Assembly (NCBI GenBank): GCA_021817255.1
Contig: JAKAVO010000005.1
Coordinates: forward strand, 1-64,000
DNA: 64,000 nt
Reading direction: 5' to 3'
Source of the DNA: Thermoplasmata archaeon
Lineage (GTDB): Archaea; Thermoplasmatota; Thermoplasmata; Thermoplasmatales; Thermoplasmataceae
Shown here: positions 53,178 through 62,091 of the stretch, piece after piece
How the letters are laid out: every line of letters starts with the position of its first letter
Position numbering within the stretch: the stretch's first letter is position 1
The notes under the pieces: model-generated
Seen by the model: only the letters and a program-made list of their open reading frames with translations
Told to the model about the DNA's origin: nothing
The model's database searches: none
Made by a program: the position numbers and the translations under genes

Positions 53178-54266
53178 TTGACCACAATAGAAGAAAAGAT
53201 CAGGGAGATTGAGGAGGAGATTCATAAAACCAAATATAATAAAGCTACTGAATCACACATAGGCCTTCTGAAAGCGAAAATGGCCAAGCTGCAGCTGGAT
53301 GCTGATAAAGCAGGCCACTCAGGAGGCAAAGGCGGCTTTTCAATTCCCAAATCCGGAGACGCATCAGTTGCCCTGGTAGGATACCCTAATGTTGGAAAAA
53401 GCAGTCTTCTAAATGCAATAACAGGCACAGAAAGTGAGGTGGGAAACTTTGCATTCACCACTCTAACGGTCATACCCGGAACTCTGAAATATAAGGGTAC
53501 CCAGATTCAGATACTGGATCTCCCGGGTATAATTGACAATGCAGCCCTGGGTTCTGGGAGAGGGAGAGAAGTGCTCAGCATGGTAAGGGCTGTAGATCTT
53601 ATTCTCTTCATATCAGATATTGAATGCAAAGGTATGGAAAGAATAATAGAAGAATTGAGAAAATCCGGGATAGTTGTTAACAGAAAGAGAAAAAACATTT
53701 CTATGAAACGCATGAACACTGGTGGAATTAAGATCAGGAAACCCAGAAGCCTGGAGCTTAATGAAGATAGAATCAAAGCTATTGCAAAAGAGTTTAAACT
53801 AACCAATCTTGAATTATATATCAGGGAAAATATAACGGATGATGACCTTATTGATTTTTTCAGGGGCAACGTTGTTTATATTCCTGCACTGATGGTGATC
53901 AACAAAATCGATATGCCTCACGATGAGAAAAAAATTGGAGAAATGAAGAGATTTGGAAAGGTTGTAAGAGTTTCTGCATCATCGAAGGTTGGTGTTGATG
54001 AACTGAAGGAAGCACTTTATGACAAACTGAACCTTGTAAGGGTCTTTCTTAGGAATAAAGCAGGCGTTATAGATTATGAAAGGCCTTTGGTATTGACTGA
54101 GGGTGCAACAATAAGGGAGGTGTGCAGGAAAATAAGCAGAGAAATGATAGAATCCTTCAGATATGCAATAATTACAAGCGAGTCAGCTAAAATCAGGGAT
54201 ATGAGGGTAGGGCTTGATTATGGCGTAACGGATGGTGATATTGTAACCATAATCAGCAAATTCTGA
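53178..54266 (+). CDS. DRG/Obg-type GTPase with C-terminal TGS domain
   Basis: This translation-linked GTPase has the eukaryotic/archaeal DRG layout. In the 362-residue protein an N-terminal helical segment (about 1-60) is followed by G1 GYPNVGKSS, G3 DLPGI, G4 NKID and G5 SASSKVG; the insertion between G3 and G4 is the DRG-specific S5D2L-like region (RKRKNISMKRMNTGGI). The C-terminal TGS domain begins about residue 290 and ends VTDGDIVTIISKF. It starts with a TTG. DRG proteins associate with ribosomes. Confidence 0.93.
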   Translation: MTTIEEKIREIEEEIHKTKYNKATESHIGLLKAKMAKLQLDADKAGHSGGKGGFSIPKSGDASVALVGYPNVGKSSLLNAITGTESEVGNFAFTTLTVIPGTLKYKGTQIQILDLPGIIDNAALGSGRGREVLSMVRAVDLILFISDIECKGMERIIEELRKSGIVVNRKRKNISMKRMNTGGIKIRKPRSLELNEDRIKAIAKEFKLTNLELYIRENITDDDLIDFFRGNVVYIPALMVINKIDMPHDEKKIGEMKRFGKVVRVSASSKVGVDELKEALYDKLNLVRVFLRNKAGVIDYERPLVLTEGATIREVCRKISREMIESFRYAIITSESAKIRDMRVGLDYGVTDGDIVTIISKF

Positions 54267-54362
54267 AAAAGGCTTAGAAGTTCTTTGTTTTGGAATAAAA
54301 CGCTTATCCTTCCTGCGCATAAAAGAGTGTTATGGCCACATTTAAGGCATAAATTGCAAGAT

Positions 54363-55589
54363 TTAGTTTGATACAACAAAGAATTTGTAGCCAGATTCTT
54401 TGAGCTTTTCAAGCAAAATATCCAGATGATCCCTGTCTCTTACGTTGATGCTGAACCTGATGTTCTGATAACCCACTGGTGTATCCTGCGAAAGATTATC
54501 CACTTCAGCATGGAAAATGTTTGCGCCTGAAGAGGATATTGACGATGTTATTCGCTGCAGAGTCCCGGGCCTGTCAGGTATTTTGCATTCTATTCTTACC
54601 AGGCCAAGATCAATTTCCATACTTTTATAAATTATCTTGGAAAGAAGCAATAGATCAATATTTCCACCTGAGACCACCAGGACAGTTGGCTTCCCATGAA
54701 GATCAATTTTTCCGGACATTATGGCAGCAAGTGGGGCTGCCCCTGAAGCTTCAACGACTATTTTTTGCCTTTCAAGAAGCTTGAATAAAGCATAAGCCAT
54801 TTGCTCATCGCTTACACTTATGACGCTGTCCACATATTTCTTTATCAATTCTATATTCAAATCGCCTGGATTCTGAATTGCTATTCCGTCTGCAATTGTA
54901 AATCCCTTTGAACCAACAACGGGCCCGCCAGACAGATTCTGTATAACAGCATCACAGTTTTCACTCTGTACGCCAAAAACCTTCACATTTTTTCCAGTTT
55001 CTTTCATGGCCATTGCTATCCCTGAAATAAGGCCGCCTCCGCCTGTTGGGACAATTACATTTTCAACATCCGGAAGTTGATCCAAAATTTCCAGCCCTAT
55101 TGTGCCCTGCCCGGAAATAATGAACTTATCATTGAACCCGTCTATGAATGTTCGCCCTTCAGTCATTGAGATTCTCTTTGCTTCCATATAAGACTCGGCG
55201 TAGCTTTCACCGTTAAGCAATATCTCTGCACCGTAGTTTCTTACAGCATTAATTTTCGCACTTATTGTATATGTTGGCATGACGATTTTTGCGCCAATTC
55301 CACTTGCCTTTGCAGCATATGCTACACCCTGCGCATGATTGCCTGCACTGCAGGCAACAACTCCGGCCTTTTTTTCCTTATCGCTGAGCTGGCTTATTTT
55401 GAAAAGCGCGCCTCTTGATTTAAAAGAACCTGTCTTCTGGAAATTTTCAAGTTTCAGGAAAATCGGTGCACCATACAGATCAGAAAATGTTTTTGAATAC
55501 AATAAAGGGGTCTTCTCAATTTTTCCTTTCAGAAATGCCATAGCCTCCTTAATATCTTCAATTGCAGGCAACCCGGACATTTCTGGCAT
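54363..55589 (-). CDS. ilvA: Threonine ammonia-lyase with ACT domain
   Basis: This PLP enzyme deaminates threonine (and often serine) to 2-oxobutyrate and ammonia. In the 408-residue protein the PLP lysine is in FQKTGSFKSRGALFK, the Ser/Gly phosphate loop in PTGGGGLISGIAMAM and the cofactor-side ACSAGNHAQGVA. A C-terminal ACT-like domain (about 330-408: VRIECKIPDRPGTLQRI) implies allosteric control by amino acids. It lies 1 bp after the cyclodeaminase gene on the same strand. Confidence 0.93.
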   Translation of the reverse strand: MPEMSGLPAIEDIKEAMAFLKGKIEKTPLLYSKTFSDLYGAPIFLKLENFQKTGSFKSRGALFKISQLSDKEKKAGVVACSAGNHAQGVAYAAKASGIGAKIVMPTYTISAKINAVRNYGAEILLNGESYAESYMEAKRISMTEGRTFIDGFNDKFIISGQGTIGLEILDQLPDVENVIVPTGGGGLISGIAMAMKETGKNVKVFGVQSENCDAVIQNLSGGPVVGSKGFTIADGIAIQNPGDLNIELIKKYVDSVISVSDEQMAYALFKLLERQKIVVEASGAAPLAAIMSGKIDLHGKPTVLVVSGGNIDLLLLSKIIYKSMEIDLGLVRIECKIPDRPGTLQRITSSISSSGANIFHAEVDNLSQDTPVGYQNIRFSINVRDRDHLDILLEKLKESGYKFFVVSN

Positions 55590-55590
55590 A

Positions 55591-56229
55591 TTACTTCCCG
55601 CCTTCCGGTTCCATCAGCCTGTTAAAAACTTTAAGGGATTCCTTTAGGATGGCATCACAATCCTGGGAAAAAATAGCAACCTTAAGCTGTTGGTCCTCAT
55701 TATACGAGTCTTTTTTCAGGTACTTCAGATTAATCCTGACATTAAGGAGCACTGAGTCTGCTGCTGCTTTTGCCATTATTGCTCCTGCTGCTGCATCAGA
55801 AGATGCATTCTTATTCCCTATCTCTAAAAGCCTGCGGTTTAACCTCATAGACCTCTGGCAGTTCAGTGCAATTTTCCATGGGCTTCTTATTGCTTCTTTC
55901 ATTGCCTCCTCCAGTTTCTCCTTTCTGATCTTCTTTTCTTCATCGCTTGATTTTGGGAGTTTTCTTGCCGCAGTTATTCCATTGAATGCATCTGTATCTT
56001 CCTCTATTCCTTTCAGAAGCATATCCTTTACCTCTATCATCTCTTTAATTATTTTCCCTATTTCATTCTGCTGATCTTCATAACCTTTTTTGCCTTCAGT
56101 TAAACGTGAAACCATTAACCCCAATGATGCAGAAACTGCCCCAACCAGGGCTGCCGCAGAACCTCCGCCTGGTGCGGGAAGTGATGATTCCAGATCATCA
56201 AGAAAATTCTTAAGATCAATCATTCCCAC
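55591..56229 (-). CDS. Formiminotetrahydrofolate cyclodeaminase-like protein
   Basis: This helical enzyme converts 5-formimino-THF to 5,10-methenyl-THF and ammonia. The 212-residue protein has LPAPGGGSAAALVGAVSASLG near residue 16, the folate-binding start typical of the family, and DTDAFNGITAARKLP in the middle. It overlaps the formiminotransferase gene by 10 bp; in animals the two are fused as FTCD. Confidence 0.92.
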   Translation of the reverse strand: MGMIDLKNFLDDLESSLPAPGGGSAAALVGAVSASLGLMVSRLTEGKKGYEDQQNEIGKIIKEMIEVKDMLLKGIEEDTDAFNGITAARKLPKSSDEEKKIRKEKLEEAMKEAIRSPWKIALNCQRSMRLNRRLLEIGNKNASSDAAAGAIMAKAAADSVLLNVRINLKYLKKDSYNEDQQLKVAIFSQDCDAILKESLKVFNRLMEPEGGK

Positions 56230-57116
56230 ACCTTCTTTTCAAATATTTGATTTGACTTGAAGTTGTTCATCCTCATGTAAAACCTTGACGATTCTATAAG
56301 CGCATCCATTGGAATCAATCCAATCACCTCAGATTCAGTGACCTCAATACCATATCTTGATGCTTCAAGCTTGACCATCTCATACGCCCTGTAAACAGGC
56401 GTCTTCTTATAATTTGTAAGGTTCATTGATATCTGCACGCACTTCTTGTCTTCGAGATAAAAGGCGAGTGCCTTGACGAAGCTCAGCCCCCCATCTTTTG
56501 CCCTCAACGCCTTCGCGATTTTTTTTCCAACTTCCATGTCCTGAGATCTCAGATTCACATTATATGCTACGAGAAAATCTCTGGCGCCTATAATAGATGC
56601 TCCTGCCTTGCTCAACTCTAGTGGCCCAAAATCAGGTATGTATTCCCCCTTGCCAATTTCTCCCTTCAGCTGTTCGTATTGAAAATTCTTGTGCCTGATG
56701 TTTTCAAGATTTTTTCTCTTTTCAGCCACTGCGGCTTCTGAATAAAGAAATACCGGAATGTTCAGTTCCTGCCCCACTCTCTTTCCCAACATATTTGCAA
56801 GTTCAACACATTCTTTTAAAGAAACATCTGAAACAGGTATGAAGGGGATTACATCAGATGCTCCAAACCTTGGATGCTCCCCCTGGTGGCTGTCCATATC
56901 TATGAGTTCAGATGCTTTTTTTATTCCCCTGAATGCGGCTTCCACTGCATATTTTGGCTCACATGTAAAAGTAACAACGCTCCTGTTATGGCTTGCATCC
57001 ATTTCCATATCCAAAATCTTAACATTCTCATCATATGCAATTTCTCTCGTGATCGCTTCCACCTTTTCCCTATCCCTGCCTTCGCTAAAATTAGGGACAC
57101 ATTCCACTATTTTCAT
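56220..57116 (-). CDS. Glutamate formiminotransferase
   Basis: This enzyme moves the formimino group of N-formiminoglutamate, a histidine breakdown product, to tetrahydrofolate. The roughly 298-residue protein begins KIVECVPNFSEGRDREKVEAI, and has DASHNRSVVTFTCEP, HQGEHPRFGASDVIPFIPV with the catalytic His region, and VSMNLTNYKKTP-like QISMNLTNYKKTPVYRAYEM. I prefer the ATG at 57116, preceded by GGGGGTATC, to the one at 57131. It is first of a three-gene operon with the cyclodeaminase and threonine deaminase. Confidence 0.93.
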   Translation of the reverse strand: MKIVECVPNFSEGRDREKVEAITREIAYDENVKILDMEMDASHNRSVVTFTCEPKYAVEAAFRGIKKASELIDMDSHQGEHPRFGASDVIPFIPVSDVSLKECVELANMLGKRVGQELNIPVFLYSEAAVAEKRKNLENIRHKNFQYEQLKGEIGKGEYIPDFGPLELSKAGASIIGARDFLVAYNVNLRSQDMEVGKKIAKALRAKDGGLSFVKALAFYLEDKKCVQISMNLTNYKKTPVYRAYEMVKLEASRYGIEVTESEVIGLIPMDALIESSRFYMRMNNFKSNQIFEKKVWE

Positions 57117-57307
57117 GATACCCCCATACAAATTAAGAAATTAAATTAACCCAAGGCTTATATGATCAATACACAGATGAAATTTAGTTTTAAGAAATTT
57201 TTAGTGTAGGCACAAAGTCCATTCAAGGCTCAGAATTGCAGAGACATTGCACCATATTAAATGTCCATGATGGAAACTTTTCAGAAGGTTTAATTAACTC
57301 TTTTTGT

Positions 57308-57847
57308 ATGGAACTGTTGGTTTTAATGCGCAAAAATATAGTCATTATTGGGCTTGTTCTTCTTATTGCAGGGGTAGCTATTTTCTATGCCGGAGGGGAT
57401 CTTGGCATAAGAGGGATTTCCGTTCCCCAAACTTTCACGGAGAAAGGGGCAAACCAGTGGGACAGTTCCAGCATCCAGATATCTACTGGCCAGTTAATTG
57501 TATTAACCACAAACAACAGCAAAACATTTCTTGTTCCAGCCAGTGATGCGAGTGTCGTGACGTCGAACAATATCACGCACTACCAGATTAACGGAACGGC
57601 TACCACCACATCTGGTGTTACTACCATTGAGTATACAAGCCTCTCTCCTGGAGCGTATGTGATAGTGACCTTTGGTGCTCATTCTTCTAAAGTCTCAATG
57701 ATAAAGGAAACTATAAACACACTTCTGATAAAACTGCTTCCAATTCTGCTTGGGGGTGTTTTAGGGTTTGTGGGATTTATAGTGCTTATAATCGGGCTTG
57801 TGCTGAGAAAGAAACAACTTCCGCAAGATCCGGGAATGACTTATTAG
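57308..57847 (+). CDS. Two-span membrane protein with an exterior beta domain
   Basis: The roughly 179-residue protein has an N-terminal span (NIVIIGLVLLIAGVAIFYAGG), a Thr/Ser-rich exterior domain of about 100 residues and a C-terminal span (LLPILLGGVLGFVGFIVLIIGLV) with a short basic tail. I place the start at ATG 57308 or 57326; TTTAATTAA near 57289 fits either. The family is not recognised. Confidence 0.58.
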   Translation: MELLVLMRKNIVIIGLVLLIAGVAIFYAGGDLGIRGISVPQTFTEKGANQWDSSSIQISTGQLIVLTTNNSKTFLVPASDASVVTSNNITHYQINGTATTTSGVTTIEYTSLSPGAYVIVTFGAHSSKVSMIKETINTLLIKLLPILLGGVLGFVGFIVLIIGLVLRKKQLPQDPGMTY

Positions 57848-58088
57848 AACACATCTCTGGTTGCGATATAACTGGGAAAGTGCCTAAGCACAGCCAGGCA
57901 ATTATTATTTTTAGCCATATTCATTTCTCAAGAATGCAGAAAATGAATCAGATTGCCTGAGCCTTAAATCTTACGCCCAGGCTGCATATATATGCTGCTA
58001 ATCGCAATAATATTGAAGTTTATGTTCTATTATAAAAATATCAGTAAAGGAATATGCAAAAACTCTTCTAAAAGTGAAGAAATAAAAT

Positions 58089-58283
58089 TTAAAATGTGTG
58101 TTTTCTGTCTCTCCCTTCCTGTGAGTCCGGGAGAGTTAAGAGTTTATAGAAAAGAGAAGTGAATATCCAGGTTATGGATACTGTTACCCATAGTGCATTT
58201 GGAACTACAAGCACAGAAGCCACTAAAATGGCTCCTGGAAGATAGTAGAGAATAATGCCTGCGATAAACTCTTTCCAGTTCAT
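58089..58283 (-). CDS. Small membrane protein downstream of rpl12
   Basis: The 64-residue protein has two membrane segments (IAGIILYYLPGAILVASVLVV; LWVTVSITWIFTSLFYKLL) and a charged tail. It begins 4 bp after the rpl12 stop on the same strand, so it is probably read with the ribosomal operon. The function is unknown. Confidence 0.58.
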   Translation of the reverse strand: MNWKEFIAGIILYYLPGAILVASVLVVPNALWVTVSITWIFTSLFYKLLTLPDSQEGRDRKHTF

Positions 58284-58287
58284 CTGT

Positions 58288-58593
58288 TCATCCGAATAAT
58301 GAGCTCAGTCCGGCCATTGCATCTTCTTCGTTTGCTTCTGGCTTTTCCTCTTTCTTCTCTTCTTTCTTTGCCTCTTTCTTGGCAGGTGCTTCTGCGGGGG
58401 CAGCTGCTACTGGTGCGGCTGCAGCATTCTTTATAACATCCTCAATATTGACATCCTTAAGGCTTGATACTAAAGATTTAAGCCTTGCTTCGTCTGGAGT
58501 TAACCCAGCCTGCTCTAGCACTTTTTTCAGTTTGTCCTCATCAACTTCTTTTCCTGCTGCATGTAGCAACAGGGCTCCGTATATATATTCCAT
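58288..58593 (-). CDS. rpl12: 50S ribosomal protein P1/L12 (archaeal)
   Basis: This is the acidic stalk protein that recruits translation factors. The 101-residue protein begins [26 protein letters not shown], has an Ala/Pro hinge, a Lys/Glu-rich hinge end and the factor-binding tail [11 protein letters not shown] start it at ATG 58593; upstream codons of the frame belong to rpl10. It is last of the L11-L1-L10-L12 operon. Confidence 0.96.
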   Translation of the reverse strand: MEYIYGALLLHAAGKEVDEDKLKKVLEQAGLTPDEARLKSLVSSLKDVNIEDVIKNAAAAPVAAAPAEAPAKKEAKKEEKKEEKPEANEEDAMAGLSSLFG

Positions 58594-58609
58594 TCTTTTT
58601 ACCTCCTCT

Positions 58610-59536
58610 TTATCCAAACAGGGCTCCAAACCCTGCAGCCCCGTCTTCTTCTTTGGGCTTTTCTTCTTTCGTCTCTTCCTTAGCTTCCTCGGGCTCTCCC
58701 TCGACCTCACTCTGAAGCGCGGTAGCCTGGGAAATCGCTTTCAGGATAAACGCTGACATATTGTTTTCATCCACAAAGTTAGCGGATATCGCAAGCGACT
58801 CAGCCTGAAGCCTGGCTTTCACTATCAATTCCGGCATGATTTCCTTGACGATAAATGTTATATCTTTCGCAAGGAACTTACCCTGTGAGAATGCATTTGC
58901 TATATCCAGCATAACTCTCTCGGGGGTTATTGACATTGCTTCTTTATCAAATATTATGCCATCTTCATAAGCAGATACAACGTCAAGGCCAACATCAAGT
59001 GGGAAGATTTCCAGTTTTTCGAGTATCTTTGCCTTTTCCTTTGATATTTTATCTCCTTTCTTGACAAAAAGCATTTCTTTTTTGATTACTATTTTTCCCT
59101 TCTCGATTGCAGCCTGCAGCCCTACCTTTTGGAATTCACTGATCATTGGCCCTGGGGGGAAGTTAGTGTCCTTAGCTGATACTACTATATCTTCCTCTGC
59201 AATTTCTCCTCCCCTCGCAGCTGATTTTTGCCTGTTCTTTTCCAGCTTAGAGTAAAGCTTGGCGGGTGCATCTATTGTTGTGACCAGTGCAATCTGGCCT
59301 CCAACGAAATCTTTTAATTTTTCGATGTTCTTTTTTCCTGACTTTTCCAGTGCCTTCTCAAGGAGTGTTCCCCTGACAACTCTTATGGATGCTTCCCCCT
59401 TAAGAGCTCTTCTTATTCCCTGAAGTTGCTTGTTTCTTATTCCTTTAATACTCACAAATGCAGTTACAGGGCTCTCAGATATTGTTGATGCAATGTGATC
59501 AACCAGATCTATCTTCCACTGTGGTGTAACTGTCAT
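58610..59536 (-). CDS. rplP0: 50S ribosomal protein uL10 (P0)
   Basis: uL10 is the stalk base that holds L12 dimers and binds rRNA with uL11. The 308-residue protein has the rRNA-binding start ([31 protein letters not shown]), the domain II insertion found in archaea and eukaryotes, L12-binding helices after residue 210, and the same type of tail as L12 (GFGALFG). Its ATG shares one base with the rpl1 stop (TAATG). Confidence 0.96.
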   Translation of the reverse strand: MTVTPQWKIDLVDHIASTISESPVTAFVSIKGIRNKQLQGIRRALKGEASIRVVRGTLLEKALEKSGKKNIEKLKDFVGGQIALVTTIDAPAKLYSKLEKNRQKSAARGGEIAEEDIVVSAKDTNFPPGPMISEFQKVGLQAAIEKGKIVIKKEMLFVKKGDKISKEKAKILEKLEIFPLDVGLDVVSAYEDGIIFDKEAMSITPERVMLDIANAFSQGKFLAKDITFIVKEIMPELIVKARLQAESLAISANFVDENNMSAFILKAISQATALQSEVEGEPEEAKEETKEEKPKEEDGAAGFGALFG

Positions 59537-60177
59537 TACAAATCACCCTCTTCTATTTTGACAGCTTTGCCCATTGTTGTTTTTAAATAAATGCTGTCGA
59601 TGTTTCCAAATCCCTTTTCGAGATGTGATGTGATTCTCTTGACTACTTCTTTAACGTTATCAGCAATGTCTTTTTCTGGCATTGTTTTCATTCCCACAGG
59701 TACGTGGAACGTTCTTTTATCCCTGCTTCTCACTCTTACTGTCTTCTTTAGTGACAATATGATGTTTGAAGGGTCCTGGCTTGGTGGAACTGCTCTTGGT
59801 ATCTTTCCTCTTGGACCTAGGACCTGCCCCAGTGATCTTCCAATGGTAGTCATCAGGTTTGCTTCTGCAAGGAAAAAGTCTGTCTGATTCACTATCTTTT
59901 TGAATCCTTTCTTGTCCTCTGCAAATTTGGATAAATCTTCTGCTCCGAAGACAAAATCAGCAGTTTCCTTTACTTTCCCCCTCATTTCTTCACTCCCGAA
60001 CAGGGCTACTTTAATTTCCTTACCCCTTCCCTTTGGAAGTGATATTTCATCACTTATCCTGTTCTTTGGATTGCTTAAATCAACCCCTTTCAGATTAACT
60101 GAAAGATCAAAAGATTCTGTAAATTTTCTCTCTTTTGATTCCTTTAATGCTTGTTTCACCTTTTCTTCTATTGTCAT
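59536..60177 (-). CDS. rpl1: 50S ribosomal protein uL1
   Basis: uL1 forms the mobile L1 stalk at the E site and in many archaea represses its own operon by binding the mRNA. The 213-residue protein has FTESFDLSVNLKGVDL, LPKGRGKEIKVALFG and GPRGKIPRAVPPSQDP, the conserved rRNA-binding loop. I start it at ATG 60177 since CAGGAGGG lies 5 nt before it; an ATG at 60195 is in frame but lacks such a site. Confidence 0.95.
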   Translation of the reverse strand: MTIEEKVKQALKESKERKFTESFDLSVNLKGVDLSNPKNRISDEISLPKGRGKEIKVALFGSEEMRGKVKETADFVFGAEDLSKFAEDKKGFKKIVNQTDFFLAEANLMTTIGRSLGQVLGPRGKIPRAVPPSQDPSNIILSLKKTVRVRSRDKRTFHVPVGMKTMPEKDIADNVKEVVKRITSHLEKGFGNIDSIYLKTTMGKAVKIEEGDL

Positions 60178-60269
60178 TTTTCCCTCCTGAGGCATTGCCG
60201 CAGTAAAACGGGTTTGTTCTACTCTAGCTTCTCTGTCCCGTATTGAAATATGGAATTAAATATTTTCCT

Positions 60270-60743
60270 TTATTCTACCTTAATTTCTCCGCTAATTATT
60301 AATTTCTGGACATCTCTTGCATCTTTTCCTTCCACTTTTATTCCGGAAGAAAATGCTGTTCCAAGGACTTCAAGAACTGCTCCCTTCAAGTCCAGTGCCA
60401 TCATTGAGTCCTTTTTTGCCATGGCTACCTTCTTAATTTGTTCAAGCGTTGCATCTCCCGCAGTTACTTCTCTCCTTTTTCCGGAAGCTGTCTGGATGCC
60501 CAGCTCTTTCTTTAAAAGTGCTGATGTGGGTGGAACCCCCACTCTAATCTCATATGTTTTTTTCGTTGCATCCAGTACTGTAAGGATAATAGGAACCTGC
60601 ATTCCCGCGAAATCTTTTGTCTTCTCGTTAATTTCCTTTACTACCTGTCCTAAATTTAATCCCAGTGGTCCCAGGGCTGGCCCCAGCGGTGGACCTGTGG
60701 ATGCTTTGCCTCCTTCAACCATTGTTCTTACTTCTTGTGCCAT
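60270..60743 (-). CDS. rpl11: 50S ribosomal protein uL11
   Basis: uL11 binds the GTPase-associated rRNA and helps factor binding. The 157-residue protein begins MAQEVRTMVEGGKASTGPPL, with GPALGPLGLNLGQVVKEIN next, and has VPIILTVLDATKKTYEIRVGVPPTSALL. I use ATG 60743; the frame also opens upstream. It is the first gene of the L11-L1-L10-L12 operon and shares a promoter region with the divergent comB-like gene. Confidence 0.96.
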   Translation of the reverse strand: MAQEVRTMVEGGKASTGPPLGPALGPLGLNLGQVVKEINEKTKDFAGMQVPIILTVLDATKKTYEIRVGVPPTSALLKKELGIQTASGKRREVTAGDATLEQIKKVAMAKKDSMMALDLKGAVLEVLGTAFSSGIKVEGKDARDVQKLIISGEIKVE

Positions 60744-60769
60744 GATAATCAAAGGGTATGTGTGTTTCA

Positions 60770-60777
60770 TTTTAATA
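60770..60777. promoter_or_regulatory. TATA-like box shared by rpl11 and the comB-like gene
   Basis: TTTTAATA lies about 24 nt before the GTG of the comB-like gene at 60798. The reverse reading, AGTATTAAAA, lies about 30 nt before the ATG of rpl11 at 60743. With only 54 bp between the starts, one AT-rich element may serve both directions. Confidence 0.45.
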
Positions 60778-60797
60778 CTTTTTTACTTTTACCATGT

Positions 60798-61457
60798 GTG
60801 GAAGTCAATATTGTTAACGGAAGGAAAGAAAATTCATTTTCTAAAAACCCAAAAGTACTGATAGACATATACAGGTCTACCACTACTATGCCACTGATGC
60901 TTAAAAGAGGCGCAAACATGATAATACCAGTAAGTTCAGTTTCTGTGGCAAAGAAAATAAAGAGTGACAACCCAGATTATGTCATCGCAGGAGAAAGATA
61001 TGGCTTCAAGGTGCCAGGTTTTCAGATGAGCAATTCTCCCTATGAAGTGATGAATACTGAACTGGCTGGAAAAACTGTTATCTTTACATCAACCAATGGA
61101 ACAAGAGTTCTTAATAAGATCAAAGAGTCGGAGGCAATTTTTATTTGTTCCTACATCAATATATTCGCCACCCTTCCTTTATTGAAAAAATTTGATGCAA
61201 TAGACGCTGTTTTATCTGGCAGGCCTGATGGTTATGCCGATGAAGATTATTATTTCGGAATGTTTGTAAAAGACTATCTTGAGAAAGGAAATGAAAAATT
61301 TGATTATTACGTAGATTTGACGAGGAAAGGGCAGGGAACAAAGAGGTTGACCCTTATTGGCGGAAAGAAAGATGTTGAGATTTGCCTTCAAAGAGATTTG
61401 GTTTCCTTCCCGGTTGTTTACGAAAACGGGGCGATAATTAAAAAACTTCAGGAATAG
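60798..61457 (+). CDS. comB: ComB-family 2-phosphosulfolactate phosphatase-like protein
   Basis: ComB dephosphorylates phosphosulfolactate in coenzyme M synthesis of methanogens. The roughly 219-residue protein has family motifs VLIDIYRSTTTMPLMLKRGA, VIAGERYGFKVPGFQMSNSPYEV, VIFTSTNGTRVL and an ADEDYYFG acidic segment. I chose the GTG at 60798 from the TATA spacing; upstream codons overlap rpl11. In an organism without methanogenesis genes in view, the true substrate may be another phosphate ester. It is convergent with the MptE-like gene, overlapping by 20 bp. Confidence 0.8.
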   Translation: MEVNIVNGRKENSFSKNPKVLIDIYRSTTTMPLMLKRGANMIIPVSSVSVAKKIKSDNPDYVIAGERYGFKVPGFQMSNSPYEVMNTELAGKTVIFTSTNGTRVLNKIKESEAIFICSYINIFATLPLLKKFDAIDAVLSGRPDGYADEDYYFGMFVKDYLEKGNEKFDYYVDLTRKGQGTKRLTLIGGKKDVEICLQRDLVSFPVVYENGAIIKKLQE

Positions 61458-62091
61458 TTGTGTAATCTTTCCCTGTTCTTTCCCTTGCTGAATCCAGTAT
61501 TATCATCTCAGCAAATTTCAATTTCTTGATTTTCTCTCTGCTCCCAGCCTTTGGGAGTGGAGTTGTGAAGTTGAAGCCGTCTAGCCTGATAGTCATAGCC
61601 TCCAGATACTGGGCCAGTTTAACAGATCTGTCTCCATCAGTAAAACCGTGGAGATTTAACAATCCTTCTGTTTCAGAAGACTGGCATGTGCCTATGAAAT
61701 TCCCCGCTAGCTGAGGTACGAATTTCCTTAATGCCGGAATATTGTCCCCATGAGCATGGATGCACAGCAATGATCCCTTTTTCCAGAAATTCAGGATTTT
61801 TTTAATATTGCCGTCCATATCTGAAACAATAATATCCGGAGTAAAATTTCTGATCCTTTCTATTGCTGAGTCTGCAACCACAGTCACCTTTCCTGAGGGT
61901 TTTCCCTGGACGTAATCACCAGCAGGCCCATAAATTACAAAATTTTCTGATTTAAAAATTCTTAGTTTTTCAAGAAATGTGATCTGGTGAATGGCAAACT
62001 CCTTCAGGATTTTTGTTGCATCATAATCGGATTTGCAGTCAATCAAAAGTTCTTTGCATATCTGATTGTACAATTCATCCCATATTATCAT
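61438..62091 (-). CDS. mptE: 6-hydroxymethyl-7,8-dihydropterin pyrophosphokinase, MptE type
   Basis: MptE-type enzymes (DUF115) activate the pterin alcohol for folate or methanopterin synthesis. The 217-residue protein has VVADSAIERI, PDIIVSDMDGN, LLCIHAHGDNIPAL, GTCQSS and HGFTDGDRSVKLAQYLEAM, the DUF115 core. It overlaps the DUF373 gene by 4 bp. With the folate-linked formiminotransferase in this window, a C1-carrier role is likely. Confidence 0.88.
   Translation of the reverse strand: MIIWDELYNQICKELLIDCKSDYDATKILKEFAIHQITFLEKLRIFKSENFVIYGPAGDYVQGKPSGKVTVVADSAIERIRNFTPDIIVSDMDGNIKKILNFWKKGSLLCIHAHGDNIPALRKFVPQLAGNFIGTCQSSETEGLLNLHGFTDGDRSVKLAQYLEAMTIRLDGFNFTTPLPKAGSREKIKKLKFAEMIILDSARERTGKDYTTIPEVF

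Noticed and set aside
52895-53185. 96-codon minus-strand ORF in the GTPase spacer
   Set aside because: Low-complexity AT-rich sequence without start signals or likeness.
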